From: AC-32 sp963716865
Lineage (GTDB): Bacteria > Actinomycetota > Thermoleophilia > Gaiellales > Gaiellaceae
Assembly (NCBI GenBank): GCA_963716865.1
Contig: CAVQUF010000001.1
Location: 494,328 to 558,327, forward strand
Reading direction: 5' to 3'
Length of the DNA stretch: 64,000 nt
Shown: in pieces, positions 43,086 to 52,599 of the stretch
Layout: each line of letters opens with the position of its first letter
Position numbering within the stretch: position 1 is the stretch's first letter
The notes under the pieces: model-generated
Databases searched by the model: none
What the model was told of the DNA's origin: nothing
The model's input: only the letters and a program-made list of their open reading frames with translations
Program-made: the position numbers and the translations under genes

Positions 43086-44040
43086 GCTCCTCGTCGTCCT
43101 CGACGACTTCTACCACATCCCTCTTGACGATCAGGCCGAGGTTCTGGCGTACCTCCATCAGGTCGTCAAGGGCCTCGACATCAATCTGAAGATCTGCGGT
43201 GTCGAGCGCCTCATGCGGCCGTTCGCCCCCGGTAATCCGCCGGTCGGCATGGAGCCCGAGCACGACGCCGGAACCGTGCCGTTGGACATCACGCTGGAAC
43301 GCTTCGAGCTCGCGCGGCAGTTCCTTGAGCGTGTGCTCGCAGGTATCTGCGAGCCGTTCGGCATCGACCTCGGCCCCCTTCTCACGGACGGCGGGCGTGA
43401 ACGACTCGTCCTTGCATCCGGCGGGGTCGCGCGCGATTACATCTCGCTGACGGGCCGGGCGCTCCGGAACGCGACTGAGCGCCCGTCACATCAGTGGCGC
43501 GTCAAGAACCGAATCACCGCCGAAGACGTGGCGCAGGCTGCCACCGCCCTATACGGCCAAAAGCAGGAGGAGCTCAAGCGCGACGCCGGGGACGAGGCGG
43601 ACGCGCTGCGCGCACGTCTCACCGAGATCGTGCGGTTCTGCGTAGAGATGAACCGCACCAACGTCTTCCTCGTCGAGACAACCAAGCTCCAGTAGGAGGT
43701 GTGGGGCAAGGATGTACAGGCGCTCGCGGATCTTCGCTTCGTCCACCGCATCGACACCCTCTCGACAAAGCGCGGAGGCGAGACGTATGCCGGCCGGAAG
43801 TTCGCCGCGTTCACACTCGATTTGAGCACTTGGACGAGCACCCGCTCGGAGCAGATCACGCCGATCAGGTTCTGGGAGCCGGTGGACCGACAGAAGATTC
43901 GCGACCCAAAGCTGATCTACACGCCGGCGCGCGCCGCCGAACCCGCGGCGGCTCGCACGGTTTCTGGAGAGCGCGCCGCCGAACCGCCTCCGCCACCCCT
44001 TGTGGAAGGCGAGCAGTTGACGCTCGACGACGTCGCCTAG
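43084..44040 (+). pseudogene. P-loop ATPase remnant, 5'-truncated with in-frame stop
   Basis: The frame from 43084 begins within an AAA-type ATPase at the Walker B strand (SLLVVLDDFYHIPLDDQ). It continues through a helical C-terminal region (ITAEDVAQAATALYGQKQEEL) to TAG 43693. After that stop the same frame continues, protein-like, to TAG 44038 (DLRFVHRIDTLSTKRGGETYAGRKF). The Walker A part is absent. It is a decayed ATPase/helicase-loader-like protein. Confidence 0.65.
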
Positions 44041-44381
44041 GCGGCCTCGTCCGGCTCGGATGGCCCGACCTAGTCCCCGAACCGGTCCGGCTCAACGCGG
44101 ATAGCGGCGTCGACCTCGTCGCATGCCCTCGGTCATGTCAGGTCACCACCCCTCGTGTCATCGAAGCCGTTCGCGGTCGGCCAGATTGCCTCGATGCCCT
44201 GGCTCTCGAGCTCGAGCGCGGCGACGACGACAAAGGCGACCGGCTAGCGGCGGCCGCAACCGGCACCGCAGGCTCGCTTCCCCGCGCGGCCGCGGGACCG
44301 GCGCGCAGACTGGCGCGCACCGCAGCAGCCACCACCCTGTGACGGCTTGAACAAGCCACTCGAGCAGAAAACCACGCAAGG
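44041..44381. other. Right-end region of the island without a gene
   Basis: About 340 bases; no supported gene. Contains the GACCGGCGCGCA-GACTGGCGCGC sequence near 44293-44316 that resembles one at the left end. Confidence 0.4.
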
Positions 44382-44444
44382 CTTCAAAACCGGTGCGGTC
44401 GTGTAACCCACGGCTCGGTAGGTTCGACTCCTACGCCGCTCCGT
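44382..44444 (+). repeat. attR: duplicated tRNA-Sec 3' half
   Basis: 63 bp matching 25745-25807 with one mismatch. It starts in the anticodon loop and includes the acceptor 3' strand; the 5' half of the tRNA is absent, so it is not a gene. The base at 44433 (A) would make the T stem fully paired. Confidence 0.9.
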
Positions 44445-44573
44445 AGAGCAAGAGACAACGGTCCGTCGGGAGGGGCGGCGGGACCCTGGCTCCGCCGCCC
44501 TGACGGCTCGTCCTTCCCCAGACCCCCGACCCCGGAAACTCCTTGTACTCAAGCGTGGCGCCAGGCGTCCACG

Positions 44574-45005
44574 CTACGCGCCGTCTTTCGATCGTGCAGC
44601 TGCATAGGCGTGCACCGCCTTCGTCAGCTCGAGGATCTGGTTCGAGAGGTCGAGGAGCTGCTCGTTCTGCTTGTCCTCTTCCTGGACGGTCTGCCATTGC
44701 AGGTTGGCAACCACCTGGCGCTTGGCATCGGCCCGGTTCTGGCTGATCATCACGAACGTCGAGAGGAAGATGGCTTCCAGCGAGACGATCATGGTCAAGA
44801 GGCCGTACGGGTACCTCTCAACGCCGGAGCCGATCCAGAAGCCGAACCAGAGGATGTGGAGATAGACGAAGCGCATCGATCCGGCGAAGTCCGTGATCCG
44901 GTCCGCGATCCGGTTCTGCACGCTCTCGGCCCGTTCGCGCGCATGCTCGAGTAGTGCGGGGTTCTGCTCCGACCTCAAGCGTCGAATGAGGTCCACTCCG
45001 TTCAC
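44574..45005 (-). CDS. DUF1003 membrane protein
   Basis: A 143-residue protein with the DUF1003 signature: two membrane helices (FVYLHILWFGFWIGSG and LLTMIVSLEAIFLSTFVMI), then QNRADAKRQVVANLQWQTVQEE and a C-terminal coiled helix. Function is unknown. GTG 45005 with GAAGGAGG is the likely start; the frame is open for 38 further codons. It lies 130 bp outside the island, so it was probably the gene downstream of selC before insertion. Confidence 0.88.
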   Translation of the reverse strand: MNGVDLIRRLRSEQNPALLEHARERAESVQNRIADRITDFAGSMRFVYLHILWFGFWIGSGVERYPYGLLTMIVSLEAIFLSTFVMISQNRADAKRQVVANLQWQTVQEEDKQNEQLLDLSNQILELTKAVHAYAAARSKDGA

Positions 45006-45212
45006 GTTGCGATCGCCTCCTTCGGGGAATGATCGTCCAACGCGCGACGCGCAGTCACGCCACTCACGAGCGATCTTCCGCATCCACAAACGGGGGGTCA
45101 ACTTGCTCACTGGTGACAATCCAGTAACAGGCTTGTCAGCCGGCCGCTGCGCCTACCTGGACCTGGCATCATTGGCGCGGGGGTCGAGGAAGATACGAGC
45201 GAGGAGGATGCC

Positions 45213-45640
45213 ATGAGCGTCTCCGTTGCCGACAAGGTGTCAGAGCTTTCCGAGCACGCGAGGAAGGCCGAGGAACGGGCCGCGACTGCCCGGAACCAAG
45301 CAAGGGCCGACCTCGAACGGTCTGCGAACGAGGCTAGGGCCGAGGCAGAGGCAAAGGCCCAGAGGCTGCGTGAAACCGCCGACACGGCCGAGGCCAACAT
45401 CTCCTCGTCGTGGAACGACCTGCAGAGCTATGGGCCAAGTACGTTGCGAAGGTCAGGCAGGACATCGACGAGAAGAAGGCGGACATCGACGCCGACAGGG
45501 CAGAGTCGCGCGCCGACGATGCAGAAGTCGACGCGGTGCTCGCGATCGACTACGCGAATGCGACGATCGATGAAGCGCAATCCGCTGTGATCGACGCGAT
45601 CCTGGCAAGAGCGGAAGCCGACGAGATGGCGATGAACTAA
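45213..45640 (+). pseudogene. Small Ala/Glu-rich coiled-coil protein, frameshifted
   Basis: ATG 45213 begins a coiled coil (VADKVSELSEHARKAEERAA and similar heptads). Near 45425 the frame changes, and the continuation (WAKYVAKVRQDIDEKKADID, ending EADEMAMN) is in another frame, stopping at 45640. Joined, it is about 142 residues, resembling small stress-linked helical proteins of actinobacteria. A single indel explains it, so it may be a sequencing error. Confidence 0.6.
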
Positions 45641-45927
45641 AGGCGTACGGCCTGACTCGGTGGTCAGGCTGATACTGAAAAACACGGTTCGGTTCTAGCG
45701 CTATGCGTTCGGCGAGGGCCGTTTGCTTCATACAGAACTGGCTCCTTCTTGGCCTGACATCGAGCTTCTGGTTCTGGTTCGTCATCGAGACCGTCCGCCT
45801 GCGGCTCGAGCCGCAAGGGCGAAACGCAGCTAGGCGAGCCTGCCTGCGCCCCGACCCGTCTCGCGGGACTACCATCGAGTGCCATGAGTCCGGTGCGGTC
45901 AACGGTGCAGGTCTTGTCGGGCGGCGA

Positions 45928-47156
45928 ATGGACGCGGAGCACTACCGCCTCCGCGATTTCCTGACCCGCACCGCGCAGCCGTACGAGTGGCACGAGGCGG
46001 ACACGCCCGAGGCCGACCAGCTCCTCCAGCGGCTCGGCCTTGACCGATGCGGATCTGCCCGTCCTCGTCGACGGGCGACAGCGTCTTCTCGCAGGCGACC
46101 GTGGAGACGGTCGCGACGGCCTGGGGCGGTTTCCAGCCGGCCAGGCACACGCACTACGACTTCGTAGTCATCGGCGCCGGCCCCGCGGGTCTGGCAGCCG
46201 CCGTCTATGCCGCCTCCGACGGCCTCTCGACGCTCGTGTGCGACCGAGACGTGCCCGGCGGCCAGGCGTCGAATGCGACGATGATCGAGAACTTCTTCGG
46301 CTTCCCGGACGGAATCGGCGGCGCGGAGCTTGCACGGCTGGCCGGCAGGCAGGCGGAACGCTTCGGCGCCGAGCTGATGCTCCTGCGCGGCGTCCAGGGG
46401 AGCCGGATGAACGGCCACGACGAGCCCGTCGCCTTGATTCTCGAGGACGGTTCCGAGGTGACCGCATCGGTGGTGCTGGCGGCGCCGGGCATGGACTGGC
46501 GGCGCCTCGACCTCGAAGGGATCGACGAGCTCATGGACAACGGCGTCTACTACGGAGCGGGTCGCAGCGAGGCGGCGCAGTGCGCGGGCCAGCGCGTGGT
46601 CGTGGTCGGCGCAGGCAACTCGGCGGGCCAGGCCGTCCTGAACTTCGCGAACCAGACGGCCCGCGTGACGATGCTCGTGCGCGGCGACCGGCTCAGCAAG
46701 AGCATGTCGGCGTACCTGATCGAGCGGATCGAGCGCCATCCGCTCATCGACGTCCGGCTCGAGACGCAGCTGACCGAGCTTCACGCGGAAGGCGGCCGGC
46801 TCGCCGCGGTGACCTTCGCCAACGCCGCCGGCAAGACCGAGACGCAGCCGATGGACGCCGTCTTCCTCTGCCTCGGCGGTAGTCCGCATACCGAGTGGTG
46901 CTCGCGAGAGCACGTTCTCACCGACGAGCGCGGGTACATCCTGACCGGGCAGGACCTCGTGGCGGACGGCAAGCTGCCGGACTGCTGGCCGCTCGATCGC
47001 GATCCGCTGCCGCTCGAGACGAGTCGGGTCGGCCTGTTCGCGGCAGGCGACGTCCGCCACGGATCGACGAAGCGGGTGGCCGCCGCGGTCGGCGAGGGCT
47101 CGATGGTCGCCGCTCACCTCTTCAGCCGCCTTGCCGAGCTCGGTGTCACCTACTGA
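45928..47156 (+). CDS. Thioredoxin-reductase-like flavoprotein with N-terminal glutaredoxin-like segment (frameshifted 5' end)
   Basis: From about 46126 the gene is intact: FAD-binding VVIGAGPAGLAAAVYAA, GGQASNATMIENFFGFP, NAD(P)H-binding VVVVGAGNSAGQAV, and GLFAAGDVRHGSTKRVAAAVGEG. It is a two-dinucleotide-domain oxidoreductase without the CxxC of thioredoxin reductase, like ferredoxin/flavodoxin-type reductases. The N-terminal segment (HYRLRDFLTRTAQPYEW; ADLPVLVDG) is spread over three frames, needing two indels at about 46040 and 46073. Its stop overlaps egtB by 14 bp, suggesting one operon with ergothioneine synthesis. Confidence 0.75.
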
Positions 47157-48168
47157 GCTCGCCGCCGTCCTCGGACACGCGCGAGAGCGGACCGAGGCCC
47201 TGCTCGAGCCACTTTCGGACGAGCAGCTAGCTCGCCAGGTCTCGCCGCTCCAGTCGCCGCTCGTCTGGGACCTCGCCCACATCGGCTACTTCGAGGAGCT
47301 GTGGCTGCTGCGACGCGCGGGCGAGTGGGAGCCGCTCTCGCCGGAGTACGACGACCTGTACGACTCGTTCGCGCACGGGCGTGCCGAGCGCGGCGAGCTT
47401 CCGATCCTGGAGCCCGAAGCGGCCCGCGCCTACGTGAGCGAGGTGCGCGAGGCGGTCCTCGCGCTGCTCCCCGAGCTCGACGACTACCTGGTCGGGATGG
47501 TCGCCCAGCACGAGCTCCAGCACGGCGAGACGATGGCCCAGACACTCGCGCTGGCCGGCCTCGTCGGTCCGGCGCCGCACGGGCCTCCCGAGGTCGAGGC
47601 GAGCGGTGACGTGATCGTCGACGGCGGACCGTTCACGCGTGGCTCAGACGAGGCGTGGGCCTACGACAACGAGCGGCCGGAGCACGTGGTCGATCTCCCG
47701 CCGTTCCGGGTCGATCGCGCTCTCGTCACGAACGCCGAATACGCGGAGTTCATGGAGGCGGAAGGAGCGCCCGCGCCGCTGCACTGGAATGGCAACGCTG
47801 ACGCGGCGCTCTTCGAGCCCGTCCAGCATGTCTCGTTCCACCAGGCGGAGGCGTACGCGCGCTGGGCCGGCAAGCGGTTGCTCACCGAGGCCGAGTGGGA
47901 GAAGGCCGTCAAGACCGTCGGCGGCGAGCTCGAGCACGTCGACGGAGCCGTCTGGCAATGGACGTCGTCCTCTTTCCAGGGGTACCCGGGGTTCCACGCC
48001 TTTCCCTACGCCGAGTACTCGGAGGTGTTCTTCGGCGAGGACTACCGGGTCTTGCGCGGCGGCTCGTGGGTGACGGACCCGCTCGTTGCTCGCCCGACGT
48101 TCCGGAACTGGGACCTACCGCAGCGGCAGCAGATCTTCTCCGGGATCCGCTGTGGGGCCGATGTCTGA
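47143..48168 (+). CDS. egtB: EgtB-type sulfoxide synthase (ergothioneine biosynthesis)
   Basis: A 341-residue protein joining a DinB-like iron site (His46 in LAHIG; His123 and His127 in QHELQHGE) to a formylglycine-generating-enzyme-type domain (GGPFTRGSDEAWAYDNERPEH to GVRCGADV-like end, here GIRCGADV). EgtB couples trimethylhistidine to a thiol with oxygen. It is somewhat short but has all parts. GTG 47143 was chosen as start. It is followed by egtD with an 8-bp overlap. EgtA, EgtC and EgtE are not in the window, so the thiol donor is not shown. Confidence 0.88.
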   Translation: MSPTELAAVLGHARERTEALLEPLSDEQLARQVSPLQSPLVWDLAHIGYFEELWLLRRAGEWEPLSPEYDDLYDSFAHGRAERGELPILEPEAARAYVSEVREAVLALLPELDDYLVGMVAQHELQHGETMAQTLALAGLVGPAPHGPPEVEASGDVIVDGGPFTRGSDEAWAYDNERPEHVVDLPPFRVDRALVTNAEYAEFMEAEGAPAPLHWNGNADAALFEPVQHVSFHQAEAYARWAGKRLLTEAEWEKAVKTVGGELEHVDGAVWQWTSSSFQGYPGFHAFPYAEYSEVFFGEDYRVLRGGSWVTDPLVARPTFRNWDLPQRQQIFSGIRCGADV

Positions 48169-49114
48169 GACGTCGACCGCATCTCGGACGTCCCTCTACG
48201 AAGCGACCAGACGCAGCCTGCAGAACGAGCCGAAGGAGCTCCCTCCGATCTGGCTCTACGACGAGCTCGGCTCGCAGCTCTACGAAGAGATCACGCGGCT
48301 TCCGGACTACTACCTCCCGCAGCGCGAGGCCGAGATCCTCCACTCACACTCCGCCGAGATCGCTCGGCGCACGGACGCGCGGACGCTGGTCGAACTCGGC
48401 TCCGGGAACTCACGGAACACCCGCATCCTGCTGGATGCGCTCTCGGCCACCGGCACGCTCGAGCGCTTTGCCCCGGTCGACGTCAGCGAGGAAATGCTCC
48501 ACGCGACCGCACGAGCGATCTCCGTGAACTATCCAGGCATCTCGGTCGACGAGACGGTCGGCGACTTCGAGCGCGATCTGAGCGCGCTCCCGAAGGACGG
48601 GCCCCGTTTGATCGCGCTCCTCGGAAGCACTCTCGGGAACCTCCATCCCGAGCAGCGGGCCGCGCTCCTGCTCGCAGCGGCAGAAGAGCTGGCCGAAGAT
48701 GACGTGCTCCTGCTCGGTCTCGACCTCGTGAAGGACGTGGCCCGGCTGAACGCGGCGTACCACGACGCGGACGGGGTGACGGAGGCGTTCGTCCGGAACG
48801 CCCTCACCGCCGTGAACCGCGAGCTGGACGCGACGTTCGAGCAGCGGCGCTTCGTCTTCGAGCCGAAGTGGGACCCCGAAAACGAGTGGATGGACATCGG
48901 GTTCCGCGCGCTCGAGGCGCACACCGTCTCGGTGCGGGGTCTCGAGCTCGAGCTCGCGTTCGAGAGCGGAGAGCGCCTCCGGGCGGAGGTCAGCTCGAAG
49001 TTCCGACGGCAGCGGTTCGAGCTCGAGCTCGAACGTGCCCGCCTTCGCGTCGAGTCGTGGTGGGCCGATTCTGCGGGAGATTTCGCCGTCGTCGTCGCGC
49101 GCCCGGAACGCTAA
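48161..49114 (+). CDS. egtD: EgtD, L-histidine N-alpha-methyltransferase
   Basis: A 317-residue methyltransferase that makes hercynine from histidine. The family pattern is clear: PPIWLYDELGSQLYEEITRLPDYYLPQREAEIL at the start, SAM loop LVELGSGNSRNTRILLDAL, then LIALLGSTLGNLHPEQ, and GLDLVKDVARLNAAYHDADGVTEAF. ATG 48161 lies in the end of egtB. Together they would give hercynylcysteine sulfoxide or its equivalent. Confidence 0.95.
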   Translation: MSETSTASRTSLYEATRRSLQNEPKELPPIWLYDELGSQLYEEITRLPDYYLPQREAEILHSHSAEIARRTDARTLVELGSGNSRNTRILLDALSATGTLERFAPVDVSEEMLHATARAISVNYPGISVDETVGDFERDLSALPKDGPRLIALLGSTLGNLHPEQRAALLLAAAEELAEDDVLLLGLDLVKDVARLNAAYHDADGVTEAFVRNALTAVNRELDATFEQRRFVFEPKWDPENEWMDIGFRALEAHTVSVRGLELELAFESGERLRAEVSSKFRRQRFELELERARLRVESWWADSAGDFAVVVARPER

Positions 49115-49128
49115 GTGAGAGGAGACGC

Positions 49129-49413
49129 ATGTCCGAGAACAGCATCTGCAGCCACCTCGACCAGATCGAGGTGACCCGGCTGCCCGAGACGATCGCCGGG
49201 TGCGAGGAGTGCCTGAAGATCGGCGACAGGTGGGTCCACCTGCGCATGTGCATGACCTGCGGGAAGATCGGGTGCTGCGACTCCTCGCCGAACCGGCACG
49301 CAACCGCGCACGCGGGCGAGAGCGGCCACCCGATCATCCGCTCCGCCGAGCCCGGCGAGGACTGGAGCTGGTGCTACGTCGACGAGGTCGCGTTCGCAGC
49401 CGCTCCGCAGTAG
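49129..49413 (+). CDS. UBP-type zinc-finger protein
   Basis: A 94-residue protein consisting of a single ZnF-UBP domain: CSHLDQIEVTRLP, CEECLKIGDRWVHLRMCMTCG, CCDSSPNRHATAHAGESGHPIIRS, and W-C-Y at the end. The zinc ligands (Cys pairs and His) are intact. In bacteria its role is unknown; eukaryotic relatives bind ubiquitin C-termini. Start ATG 49129 with GAGAGGAG, 14 bp after egtD, probably in the same operon. Confidence 0.92.
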   Translation: MSENSICSHLDQIEVTRLPETIAGCEECLKIGDRWVHLRMCMTCGKIGCCDSSPNRHATAHAGESGHPIIRSAEPGEDWSWCYVDEVAFAAAPQ

Positions 49414-49530
49414 GTGGTGTCGGTGTGGTGACACCGGTTGAGAGCCCCGAGACGCAGGAGTAACCTCGTCCCTGGTCCCTAACCAGGAGGAGACCACCGC
49501 AGAGCATCGCCCACTACAACGGAGGTCGTG

Positions 49531-50728
49531 ATGAGCAAGACGGTCGAGACCGCCCTCGACATTCGCCCCTTCGACATCGACATTTCGGAAGACGAGCTAG
49601 CCGACCTGCGCAGGCCGCATCGCGGCGACGCGTTGGCCCGAGAAGGAGACCGTCGCCGATGAGACGCAGGGCGTGCAGCTGGCGACGATGCAGGCGCTCG
49701 TGCGAGTACTGGGGGACCGAGTACGACTTCGGGAGAGTCGAGGCCAGGCTGAGTGAGTTCCCGCACTTCCTGACCGAGATCGACGGCCTCGACATCCACT
49801 TCATCCACGTCCGGTCGGATCACGAGGACGCGCTGCCGCTGATCATCACGCACGGGTGGCCAGGCTCGGTGATCGAGATGCTGAACGTGATCGGGCCGCT
49901 CACCGACCCGACGGCACACGGCGGCGAGGCGGAGGACGCCTTCGACGTGGTGATTCCGTCCATCCCGGGCTACGGGTTCTCGGGCAAGCCGACAACGACC
50001 GGCTGGGACCCCGTCCACATCGCGCGCGCCTGGATCGTCCTGATGAAGGGCCTCGGCTACACGCGGTTCGTGGCGCAGGGCGGCGACTGGGGTGCGCAGA
50101 TCACGGATGTGATGGGCGCAGAGGCCCCTCCGGAGCTGCTCGGCATCCACTCCAACATGCCCGGCACCGTTCCACCCGACGTGTCGAAGACGCTCGCGTC
50201 CAGCCAGGCGCCTTCCGGCCTCTCGGACGACGAGCGCCGCGCCTGGGAGCAGCTGAACTTCCTCTTCACGAAGGGCATCGGCTACGCGACCGAGATGAAC
50301 CTGCGCCCGCAGACGTTGTACGGGCTCGCCGATTCGCCCGCCGCGCTGGCGGCCTGGATGCTCGACCACGACGCGCAGAGCTACGAGGACATCGCCGCCG
50401 CCTTCGACGGGCACGCGGTGGGCAACCTCACGCGGGACGAGGTCCTCGACAACATCACGTTCACCTGGGTCACGAACACCGGGGTTTCCTCCGGTCGTCT
50501 CTACTGGGAGAACACGCTCGGCTTCTTCGACGTCAAGGGCGCCACGGTCCCGGCCGCCGTGAGCGTCTTCCCTCACGAGCTCTACCAGGCACCGCGGAGC
50601 TGGACGGAGCAGGCGTACCCGAACCTCATCTACTTCAACCAGGTCGACGCGGGCAACCACTTCGCCGCGTGGCAGGAGCCGGACATCTTCACGACCGAGG
50701 TGCGAGCTGCGTTCAGGTCACTCCGTGA
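49531..50728 (+). pseudogene. Epoxide hydrolase (EHN/alpha-beta hydrolase), frameshifted, copy 1
   Basis: The N-terminal EHN domain starts at ATG 49531 (VETALDIRPFDIDISEDELADLRR). The rest, from about 49712, carries LPLIITHGWPGSVIEML (oxyanion HGWPG), the nucleophile elbow FVAQGGDWGAQIT, and the C-terminal catalytic region YFNQVDAGNHFAAWQEPD (His). Three indels (about 49615, 49710, 50722) are needed to join the frames. The enzyme would hydrolyse epoxides. Whether it is broken or mis-assembled is open. Confidence 0.7.
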
Positions 50729-50742
50729 CGAAGGAGATCGTC

Positions 50743-51949
50743 ATGAGCACCAGCGTCGAGACCGCTACCGAGATCCGCCCTTTCCAGCGTCGACATTCCC
50801 AAGGAGGACCTCGCCGAGCTGCACCGCCGCATCGCCGCGTCTCGCTTGCCCTCCAAGGAGCTCGTCACGGATCGGTCGCAGGGCGTGCAGCTGGCGACGA
50901 TTCGGAGCTCGCCCGCTACTGGGAAAACGACTACGACTGGCGCAAGGCCGAGGCGAAGCTCAACGAGCTCCCGCAGTTCACGACCGAGATCGACGGGGTG
51001 GACATCCACTTCATCCACGTGGAGTCACCGCACGAGAACGCCCTGCCGCTGATCATGACGCACGGCTGGCCCGGCTCGGTCATGGAGTTGCTCGAGACCG
51101 TCGGACCGCTCACCGACCCGACCGCGCACGGCGGCAGCGCCGAGGACGCGTTCCACCTGGTGCTGCCGTCCCTGCCCGGCTACGGCTTCTCCGGCGAGCC
51201 GACCGAGCTCGGCTGGAACGTCGGCCGCATCGCGCAGGCCTGGGCGGAGCTGATGCACCGCCTCGGCTACACCCGCTACGTCGCCCAGGGCGGCGACGTG
51301 GGCGCCGCGGTCACCGACGCGATGGGCCGCCAGGCACCGGAGGGGCTGGTCGGCATCCACATGAACTTGCTCGTGACGGTGCTGGCCGGCCCCAGCCGGC
51401 GGACTCCGAGGAGGAACGCGCTGCGGCCGATGCGCTCGCCACGTTCAGGGCGACCGGCTTCGGCTACTTCCTCGAGCAGGCGACGCGGCCGCAGACGATC
51501 GGCTACGCCCTGCTGGATTCACCCGTCGCCCTGGCGGCCTGGATGCTCGACCACGACACGGACGCTACTACAAGATCGCCAGCGCCTTCGTCGACGGAAA
51601 GCCCGTCGGGCAACCTCACGCGCGACCACATCCTCGACAACATCACGCTGTACTGGCTGACGGGCACCGGCGCCTCGGCGGCCCGGTCGTACTGGGAGAA
51701 CGGACAAGCCCAAGCCGCAGCGCTTGCGGCCGGCCAGGCTCCGCCGGAGGTCTCGCTCCCGGTCGGCTTCACCACGTTCCCCGGCGAGATCTTCCGGACC
51801 CCGCGCAGCTGGGTCGAGAAGTCGTACCCCACGCTCACCTACTTCAACGAGGCCGACAAGGGCGGCCACTTCGCCGCCTGGGAAGAGCCGGAGCTCTTCG
51901 CCACCGAGGTGCAGGCCGCCTTCAGGCCCTTCGCAACGAGGGCTCGTGA
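50743..51949 (+). pseudogene. Epoxide hydrolase, frameshifted, copy 2
   Basis: A tandem paralogue of the previous gene. It begins ATG 50743 (AAGGAGATCG site), with the same domain order: EHN region, LPLIMTHGWPGSVMELL, elbow YVAQGGDVGAAVT (Asp nucleophile kept, Trp changed to Val), and C-terminal YFNEADKGGHFAAWEEPE. At least four indels (about 50783, 50910, 51393, 51567) separate the frames, and the end near 51930 is also shifted. Confidence 0.68.
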
Positions 51950-52599
51950 GCTCCGTCGACACTGCTCTTCAGCCCGCCGTCGCGCGCGACCAGGTCGCGC
52001 GCGCTCTTCGGGCAGACGATGGGGCTGGTGGCGGTCACCGCGGGCCTCTTCGCACGTCGGCGCCTACCTCGGGCGCGATCTCTCCTACGGGTGGGGCATC
52101 GTCGCGTTCATCGCGAGCTTCGGCGTCCTGCTCGCGCTCAACGTCGCCGCATCCCGCTCCGAGCAGCTCGCGATCGGCCTGCTCTTCGGCTTCGGCGTCC
52201 TGGTCGGGCTGGGAATCGCGCCGACGATCGCGTACTACGCCTCGACGAACCCGCAATCGGTCTGGCAGGCGGGCGGGGCGACGGCGCTCTTCATCGCCGG
52301 CTTCGGCGCGGCCGGTTACGCCACGCGCCGAGACCTCTCGGGGCTCGCCCGACGTGTGCTTCTGGGCGCTCCTCGCGCTGATCGTCTTCGGGATCGTGGC
52401 GATCTTCGTGCGAATCCCGAACGGCGCGCTGATCTACTCGATCGCCGGGCTGGTGATCTTCGCCGGGTTCACGATGTACGACTTCCAGCGTCTGAGGCGA
52501 ACGCAGGACATTCGCGCCGCACCGCTGCTCGCCGCCTCGATCTTCCTCGACGTGCTCAACGTCTTCCTGCTGTTGCTCACGCTGTTCAATCGAGACTAG
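51946..52599 (+). pseudogene. Bax inhibitor-1 (BI-1/TMBIM) family protein, frameshifted
   Basis: GTG 51946 begins SSVDTALQPAVARDQVARA. The membrane region continues in other frames (GIVAFIASFGVLLALNVAA, GVLVGLGIAPTIAYYASTNP, then LLALIVFGIVAIFVR and TMYDFQRLRRTQDI). The final YDFQRL...LLAASIFLDVLNVFLLLLTLF is the BI-1 signature. About seven helices are expected. At least three indels (near 52000, 52050, 52360) occur. It may regulate calcium or stress, as in other BI-1 proteins. Confidence 0.72.

Larger units (their letters stand above)
25745..44444. mobile_element. Genomic island integrated in tRNA-Sec
   Basis: An 18.6-kb segment lies between two copies of the tRNA-Sec 3' end. The content differs from the flanks: mostly small orphan genes, many truncated genes, repeated fragments, and several AT-richer gaps. 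A few complete cassettes (efflux/TetR, methyltransferase/TfoX, lytic transglycosylase) are present. I found no integrase, excisionase, replication or conjugation gene, so the island appears decayed or dependent on enzymes supplied in trans. Confidence 0.8.

Noticed and set aside
44382..44444. A second tRNA-Sec gene
   Set aside because: The 5' acceptor strand, D arm and 5' anticodon stem are missing, so it cannot fold as a tRNA.
31793..44458. CCGTAGAGCAAGAG occurring at 31792 and just after attR, as a possible third att site
   Set aside because: Only 14 bp, with no tRNA sequence beside the first copy; matches of this length are expected by chance in 64 kb.
47143..48168. EgtB-like gene as the selenoneine enzyme SenA, given the Sec genes in the window
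   Set aside because: It overlaps egtD and no SenB-like or SelD-like gene adjoins it; the ergothioneine reading is simpler.
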